Translations under genes and position numbers: made by a program
Notes under the pieces: model-generated
Told to the model about the DNA's origin: nothing
What the model saw: only the letters and a program-made list of their open reading frames with translations
The model's database searches: none
NCBI GenBank assembly: GCA_964020085.1
Contig: OZ026597.1
Location: forward strand, 16,804,415 to 16,868,414
Direction: 5' to 3'
From: Micromussa lordhowensis
Lineage: Eukaryota; Cnidaria; Anthozoa; Scleractinia; Lobophylliidae
Length of the DNA: 64,000 nucleotides
Part shown: piece after piece, positions 57,701 through 64,000 of the stretch
Position numbering within the stretch: position 1 is the stretch's first letter
Layout: each line of letters begins with the position of its first letter

Positions 57701-59426
57701 GACTCTGTCTCATGGAGTATTTGCTCATAGGAAACTCGTAGTACAATTATTGCTTAATATAGAAACATGAACAAAAGATTGGGAGAATGGAGAACATTCA
57801 GGAAAGGAGCTGCAAGCATGCGTGAATGCATTAAAGTTCATATTTCAGAAGTACGGACTAATATCAAAGATTAAGTTTGCTTGTGTATGGAGGTGATCTT
57901 AAATCAGGCTCTAACAACAACAACATTGCCTTTTTTTTACAACACTGAAAAAGGCCTTTGTAGACCACAGTTAGTACAGCTATTCTAGGTGGGCTACTCA
58001 AACTGACACAACTTTCCCCTTGGAAATCCTGTTCTTTTGTCTTACTCTAATTAATATACTTGCTTTACCTGCATGCTACAATGTATAGAAATGTATACTG
58101 TAAGTTAAACAATTTTCCTTTTTTATGTAGATTTTAACATTCTAATGTTATAACAGTGACTTTCATTTCTTCATAGAACAATCCTGTTGAGCGTAATTTC
58201 CTTGCTAAATGAACCCAACACATTTTCTCCTGCAAATGTGGATGCCTCTGTGATGTTTAGAAAATGGAGGGAGAGCAAAGGAAAGGATAGCGAATATGAA
58301 AAACTTGTTAAGTAAGTTGGATATTGGTTTTCACTGGGAATTGAGGTATAACAAACCTAAGCACAAGCACATGCTACATACACAAGAGCAGAGTCTCAAA
58401 AATCTTGAACAAACACACTAGTTAGGACACAAGTGTAAGTCGTAGAAAAAAAGGTTCATTGTTTTTGTACTCGTACTCATGTTTATACCATGGCCCATTT
58501 GTTTTTGAAATATACATTGTTCAAATTTGCCATGTGCTTGAAAGCGGACACACTCTCAGTCTGGACGGGAAAAAAAGGTGTCCTTAACTGAGCTGGCCAC
58601 TTACGAGAATGGTTCTTGTAACCAGCCATTAGAGGTGTAAGGGATAAATGGCTGCTTATGGGAGCTTTTCCACCTTACAACAAACATTAGGAATTGAAAA
58701 ATACCACCATATTATTGCCTAATGCAATGCTGTGATAGTGGTGATAAAGCTATACAGCTCTATGTACTGCAATACTAGGACTGGCCCATACTGATTTAAA
58801 AAAAAAAATCATAATTGCAAACAACATTAATAACATTAACAGTCTTGCTGCAACAAAAAGCTTTAAACTGACACAGTTAACAACGGTTTACCTGTGGCCT
58901 GACTATGTAAGATACATAGTAAGATACATAGTCAGGCCCAATTCCTTTTGGGTGTCCGCTTACGGAAGTATAAGTCCTAAGCCCTCAAAGTGTGCGTCAG
59001 CATTCATGAAAATCTTTGCTTACAGGAGTGAGTAAATACCAAGTTTGTATGGGAGTTCAAATGGTGGTGGTTAGTGGAGCCGACACTTACAAGTATCAGC
59101 TGAGATAGTTTCAACTGTATTACTTTAAATCCATAGTTAAGAACATTTAGCACCTTTTGCAGAGGTGACACATGCAGTGTTTAATAATTTACCGGTTTCA
59201 TATTTGCAGAAAACAAGTTCAACGTTCCAAATTGGAGGCCGAAAAAGAAAACATAAAAGTACCAACAACTGTCGATGAATACTGTGTAAAATCTAGACCC
59301 TCGCGATCTGAACCTGAGGACTTAACAGATTTCTATGATGATGACTATGCTGATGATGTGGATGATGACGATGACGACGATGACTGCATGGATTATAGTG
59401 AAGACTCGGGGAACGAAGAGACGTGA
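54707..59426 (+). CDS. UBE2R2: UBE2R / CDC34-type ubiquitin-conjugating enzyme
   Basis: The E2 that builds Lys48-linked ubiquitin chains on substrates of SCF and other cullin-RING ligases. Exons 54707-54883, 54974-55060, 55155-55252, 58177-58311, 59210-59426; 237 residues, matching the family. The UBC fold is complete: [19 protein letters not shown], the [13 protein letters not shown] block, HPN, then catalytic Cys93 in [12 protein letters not shown], followed directly by the class-defining acidic loop [14 protein letters not shown]. The C-terminal tail is strongly acidic ([20 protein letters not shown]), used in this class to bind the basic canyon of the cullin. CDC34 (UBE2R1) and UBE2R2 are vertebrate paralogues, so the symbol denotes the class only. 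AATAAA lies near 59833. It is divergent from ARIH1, start codons 3.2 kb apart. Confidence 0.97.
57080..57249. repeat. 170-bp foldback MITE in UBE2R intron 3
   Basis: The left arm begins AGACCCTATTCATAAATGGC and ends TTTAAATTAGCCCAACTAAC. The right arm is its complement, ending GCCATTTATGATTGGGGTCT. Confidence 0.88.
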
Positions 59427-60014
59427 TACATGTGACTAAGGGCTGGAACTCTGTCACAATGTATATTTTGTACTGTGTAACATAAAAGACCCTTTGAACC
59501 ATGGCAAGATGTACAAGAACTTACCTGGCTTAAGAAGCTTGGAAAAAACTTTTTCTTTTGTAAAACTGTATTTGTGATACATTGAGCAGTGTGATACATG
59601 GGGGCAAAGACTGTAAGAGCTGCTACCCTTGGTTTTCACAAGTGTGGGCATACTGTGGTATGCATGTCATGTTACTCCTTTGCACAGCTCTACCTTTGTG
59701 CAGTTATCAGGAAGTCATGGAAAGCTGTACTAGCTTTACTATAAGTCGTGAACTCAACCCCTTGAGATCAGAATTTTTTTTCAAAGTAGTGCAGTGTAGC
59801 CTTTCATGTTTGTGGTGGTATCTATGTCATGAAATAAATTAATAACATTAATCCTAAAAGATCTGGTTTTATTCTCTGCTTGGATTGATAAATTCATTAC
59901 CTTGGTATTTCATCAACAATGCCCATGTGTGTCAGTAATGATGTGGATTTTGTTGAGCGTGTGGCAAACATTTTCTTCAGTAATAATATCAAATAGAATA
60001 AAACGTTAATTATG
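59427..60014. other. UBE2R 3' UTR
   Basis: Non-coding sequence to the AATAAA near 59833 and beyond; no other gene was seen. Confidence 0.5.
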
Positions 60015-60194
60015 AGGCCATTTCTAAGTTACCTTGTGCCTCTGTTTCAAAACGAGTCTTTGTGCAAAACCTTTCATATGAAAATGAGTTTGATTTGCAT
60101 GAAAATGAACCTGAAGGCAGAACACATTTTCATATGAATGGTTTTGTACTAAGACTCGTTTTGACACAGGCACAACAAAACTCTGAAATGGCCT
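60015..60194. repeat. 180-bp foldback MITE
   Basis: The left arm AGGCCATTTCTAAG, then GTGCCTCTGTTTCAAAACGA, then CATATGAAAATG is mirrored by CATTTTCATATGAATGG, then AAGACTCGTTTTGACACAGG, then CTGAAATGGCCT. Confidence 0.88.
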
Positions 60195-61398
60195 ATTACA
60201 CCATTTAGACAGCCAAAGGGGCTAATTACTGCAAAAGTGAAACATAAACCCTCCTCTACAGCTTTATAAATCAGTCATAACTAGTCCTGCAATTAATCTC
60301 TCTCATTACCAAGTACTGGAAGAATACTAGCCCTTGATCTTCTTTATGGACGTTGCTAGGCTGGATATTCATCCCACCAAAAGTATGGGGGCTCTGAACA
60401 CCGCAAAAATAATCAACAAACACCGCATCACCGCAAGAAAAGTCAACGAAACACCATCACCACAACATATAGTTTTAGCCCTATGATACAAACGTCTAGA
60501 CTCGACATAATATTATACCTCAACAATTTTCCTCAAAATAAACACATCGCAATGTTTGTAATTGCCTATGAGACTAAGTGTCGATACTGCTGATGGCTGT
60601 AAAGTTAAAGAAAGCCTTGGATTGGAATTTTAAACATAATAATGCTTGCCATGCAACTGTAAATTGCACACATTAACAAAGTTTACATGCTACAGTTAGG
60701 CCTGAGAAAGGTCAAACAAGAAACCACAGCACTGCAAATAATTTCATTTCATTGAACCCCATAGGGTGAACCACACAACCATCGCATACAGTAGGGTTTG
60801 AGATCACCGCAACACCTCAAGGCATGACTTAATTCACTGCATTAGAAAACCAATTCCCCCTCCAAAAGGGCTTTGACAGTAGGAAAAGATGGCTCTGGCA
60901 ACACATGATTTGATTTTCCATGTGATCCCAAGTATGCATTGAGTAGGTTGGATTTACAAAACTAATTGGTTTTAACTAGGTGCACTAATTAGAAGAGCCT
61001 ACAAGTTCATATTCTACTTTTTATTTCTAACAAAGTAGAAAACAAAATATTTATACTAATTATTTTTTAAATTCTGACATTAAATAATCATTATGCATGC
61101 ACATGAGCGGTACAGAAACATTATGGAAGTGATGATGCACGTGCTTACTTCATAAAAATATCCTTTTTTTTAAACTGGTTTTGATTATGACATGGTTTTT
61201 TTGTTTTACCCGTAAAATAATTTATTATTTAATTGATAACAAATTTGTTGCTACTTCCCTAATGTTAATAATCTTTCCAAACGTCTTCATTCTTTTAATC
61301 ATTTTTTCACAGTAGTGTCCTAAATGTCATTTCTATGTGCTGTAATTTTGGACAGAGCCTTTTGAGTCAAATGAAGCTAAGTCCGTCAGATTAACCTG
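60195..61398. other. Intergenic DNA, no gene recognised
   Basis: AT-rich, with repeated ACCGCA(A/T)CACC-type words at about 60400-60470 and 60770-60820. No exon was recognised. Confidence 0.4.
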
Positions 61399-61636
61399 GG
61401 CCGGGTTGTTGAAAGCAGGGTTAAGCTAACCCAGGATTAGTGAGAATTTGGATTTTATTTTGTAACTTTTCAGTGAGATTTTATGTCTATATTGTTTGTC
61501 CCTCAGTTTTGAGTTTGAAGAATCTCAAACTTTGCAAAAAAATAGGCAGTGAAAGACATTTTTATACAAGAAAATTAAGACTTTGGTTAACTTTTAATCC
61601 TGGATTAGCATTAACCTGCTTTCGAACAACCCGGCC
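61399..61636. repeat. 238-bp MITE with about 40-bp inverted ends
   Basis: The left end GCCGGGTTGTTGAAAGCAGG, then GTTAAGCTAACCCAGGATTA, is mirrored by TAATCCTGGATTAGCATTAA, then CCTGCTTTCGAACAACCCGG. The interior is non-coding. Confidence 0.88.
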
Positions 61637-61746
61637 GTGAAGTTCATTTTAATTGCATCCTACAAAATCCTTTGCCTAAAAAACCCAACTATATAGTATG
61701 TATTATTTTAAGAAAGCCTATCCTAGAATGTGTTGTGTCTAGAGCT

Positions 61747-61864
61747 TTAGTTCAACTTAGTTGCTTGTGGCCACGACTCCACTAGTGCGTATGCTGGATC
61801 GGTGTCCATTAGTTTGTGGACCAATTCTTCAAGTGGCATTCTTGTTTTCATTGACTTATTTATT
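61747..61864 (-). CDS. Last exon of an unrecognised gene extending past the right edge
   Basis: An acceptor (TTTTTTTATTTTTCAG on the minus strand) opens a 118-nt exon in phase 1. It encodes about 39 residues ending PAYALVESWPQATKLN, then TAA. Composition is typical of coding sequence (MPLEELVHKLMDTDPAYALV). I do not recognise the family. Upstream exons should lie to the right; none was identified between 61865 and 64000, so the preceding intron may be longer than 2 kb. Confidence 0.6.
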
Positions 61865-62919
61865 CTGAAAAATAAAAAAAATGAAAGAAAGTAAAGGTCA
61901 GTACTAACAATCCAACGAAGAAATTCAACATCCATTCAACAACAACCAGGCTACGTAGGATGATATGATGTGTTAATGTTTTAAAACTGGTGATATTCAG
62001 ACTTATAATATGACTGCATTCATAATCTTTGCAGTCATTTAATCATATGAAATCTTGACCAATATTAAGGATTTACACTTACCTTATACTTGAAAATTCT
62101 TTCAAATTGCACTTGCCTTAAGGCTCATGCAGTAGCCCTTTTGACTGTTCACTTTACTCATAATTTAGCATATTTGCAATATAATCCAATGTATATGTGA
62201 GGCAATTTTGTTAGAGGGAGTTGAGTGAAACCTGTATTAAACGGACACCCTTGGGACACTCACTAGTGTCTGCTTAATACAATGTGTCCACTCTAAACAG
62301 ATTCTAATATAGTTAATTATTAACCCTTTTGTACCATAGTGTAACACAGTGTAAGATGAAAGACAGCTTGTGACACAATGTCCAGTCAGTCAATGCATCA
62401 ATCTGGAATAAACTTCTCAGATTTAAAACAACATCACTGAACAATGTCAAAGGAGTCTGAACTGAGCTCAAGATTGAGAAGTAAAAAGCCCTTGAAGTGT
62501 CTGCTTATTGCAGGTTTTGTGCAACACATTGGTGTCCATGTCCGCTTATTGACAGAGGTGTCCGCTGAATGCAGATTTATTTTACAGTAAATGTGGGAAG
62601 AAAATTTTGGGACTCAAGCTGGTGTCCTCTAATAACCGAAATTCTTAAATGACTTTCAAAGAGTGATAATATTCACCTTACAACATCACTGATGTAAAAA
62701 GATTTAAAGAAAGACACAGACTTCCCGAATTTTGATCATCACATAAATGGCCACCAATGCTCCGACCATGCAATGCATCTTGGCAAAAAATGGGTCTTTA
62801 ATATTGGGTCCACTTGGTTTGGGGTCCACTTACAGGTTTCACTGTAGTTGCTACTCAAAATCACTGTGAAAAGGGCTATTTGAGAGCATTTTCAAATATC
62901 ACCCGTAGTGTAAATCCTC
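61865..62919. other. Repeat-bearing intronic or intergenic DNA
   Basis: Contains scattered GTGTCTGCTTA / GTGTCCGCTTATTG / GTGTCCGCTGAAT words (62260, 62490, 62540, 62560), the same motif class as near 58550-58640, 58950 and 4140-4280. No exon was recognised. Confidence 0.5.
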
Positions 62920-63107
62920 AAGGCTGGTTTTCACAAGCGACAGAGTCGAAGTTGGAGTCAGAGTCGTAAGAGAGCTTATGGCCTAGTGCAAATCGAAAAT
63001 CAGAAAGTTTCCAGCATGTTTCCGTTTAATTTTGAGTAGATCGTATCACTCTACGCTTCTGCTTATGACTACGTTAATGACTCCGTCACTAGTGAAAACC
63101 ATCCTTT
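62920..63107. repeat. 188-bp foldback MITE
   Basis: The left end AAGGCTGGTTTTCACAAGCG, then ACAGAGTCGAAGTTGGAGTC, is mirrored by ATGACTCCGTCACTAGTGAA, then AACCATCCTTT. Confidence 0.85.
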
Positions 63108-63214
63108 AGTAAATAATTGCACATTCATACAATGACAATATTAGCCTTTAATTACTGTTGTTCATCTGTGGGTTGAAGGTTACATTTCACATTTATTCAC
63201 CGAAACTGACCATT

Positions 63215-63365
63215 CTAATTAATTTAACTTAATAAATAAATTAATTAATAACTTAATTAATTAATAATAACTTAATAAATAAATTAATTAATCAATAAAT
63301 AAATTAATAGCTTAATTAATTAATTAATTAATTAACAACTCAGTTAATTAATAACTTAATAAGAA
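63215..63365. repeat. AT-only simple-sequence block (TTAATTAA / AATAAATTAATT)
   Basis: Irregular tandem TTAATTAATAA and AATAAATAAATT units with almost no G or C over about 150 bp. Confidence 0.9.
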
Positions 63366-64000
63366 ATAGTTTTATAAAAAAGAAAATAAAATTATTAACA
63401 TATTCCAGTGCCGTAGCTAGTAACAGGCCAACCGAGGCACTTGCCTCGACCATTTCTTTGGCTTTTGTTGTTTATAGTACCTAAAACCTAGGAAGAGAAC
63501 TCAACCATGGACTGATTGCCTCAGTCATAAGTTATTCCTAGACATTGCCTCAGTCAAAATTTTTTTCTGGCTATGGCCCTGTATTCAGCTGACTTGGGTT
63601 AGAAATTTGACAACAATGCTCTGCAGCTGGTCATGCACTGAACATGGAACTTGATGTGACTATCTCCACTAGACATCAATCATTGGGAAAATTCTGAAGA
63701 AAAACAGTCTAATCCAACATGTTCGTCTGTCTGGCCTTCCAACAAATTTTGGAAAATCTTCGGAAAGTAGTCAGAAATCTTCGGAAAATCGCCACAAACC
63801 TTGTGTATTGTGAACAGTTTGTCTAATAAAAAGAAAATTACATGTTCGCTTGGAGATACGAAATTTGTCTAATTGTGTTGAAAAATATTTTGCTCATTCC
63901 TTGTGCTCACTTGTGAAATATTTTTTACACTCAAAAATAAATTTGCATCACCACACAGCCATGTAATATCCTGTATATATTATTACTGGAATCCATCAAC

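Overview
This is an intron-rich, AT-rich animal nuclear segment. The gene content (a membrane-anchored perforin-2/MPEG1 pair, ARIH1, a UBE2R-type E2, BHMT, securin) and the dense mix of tRNA-derived SINEs, CR1/L2-like LINE tails, TTAA-flanked DNA transposons and foldback MITEs fit an anthozoan cnidarian, probably a stony coral. That assignment is inference from gene and repeat style; no marker here fixes the species. All gene models were spliced by hand from GT/AG sites, phase continuity and recognised protein families.

Layout. 0-1.1 kb: a palindromic repeat, then a minus-strand first exon (814-894) that faces a plus-strand securin gene (1113-3619) across about 220 bp. 3.6-6 kb: intergenic, with a perfect hairpin. 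5993-11092: a complete nine-exon betaine-homocysteine S-methyltransferase gene with a dead LINE tail in intron 6. 13.6-16.5 kb: two minus-strand genes, an unrecognised 129-residue protein in two exons and an intronless 699-residue F-box/LRR protein. 16.8-20.9 kb: a LINE reverse-transcriptase fragment cut by two separate TTAA-flanked DNA elements; the larger carries a wrecked Mutator-like/Kolobok-like transposase. 21.6-36 kb: a perforin-2 (MPEG1) cluster with two intact, nearly identical genes in tail-to-tail orientation (24933-28153 plus; 31635-34557 minus) and two broken 5' fragments, set among SINEs and foldback repeats. 37.8-51.5 kb: a complete 18-exon ARIH1 gene on the minus strand, its introns hosting SINEs and a foldback MITE. 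54.7-59.4 kb: a complete five-exon UBE2R/CDC34-type E2 on the plus strand, divergent from ARIH1. 61.7-61.9 kb: the last exon of a minus-strand gene that continues past the right edge. The final 2 kb is repeats and AT-rich simple sequence.

Functional themes. Four loci touch ubiquitin signalling: securin (an APC/C substrate), an F-box protein (the SCF receptor class), and the adjacent divergent pair ARIH1 and UBE2R, which are known to cooperate on neddylated cullin-RING ligases (ARIH1 places the first ubiquitin, the UBE2R class extends chains). The MPEG1 pair is an innate-immune pore-former locus that has recently duplicated and is shedding fragments. BHMT is one-carbon metabolism. I did not find a convincing wholly new system; the most notable structures are the MPEG1 inverted duplication and the nested TTAA transposons that exactly interrupt a LINE reading frame.
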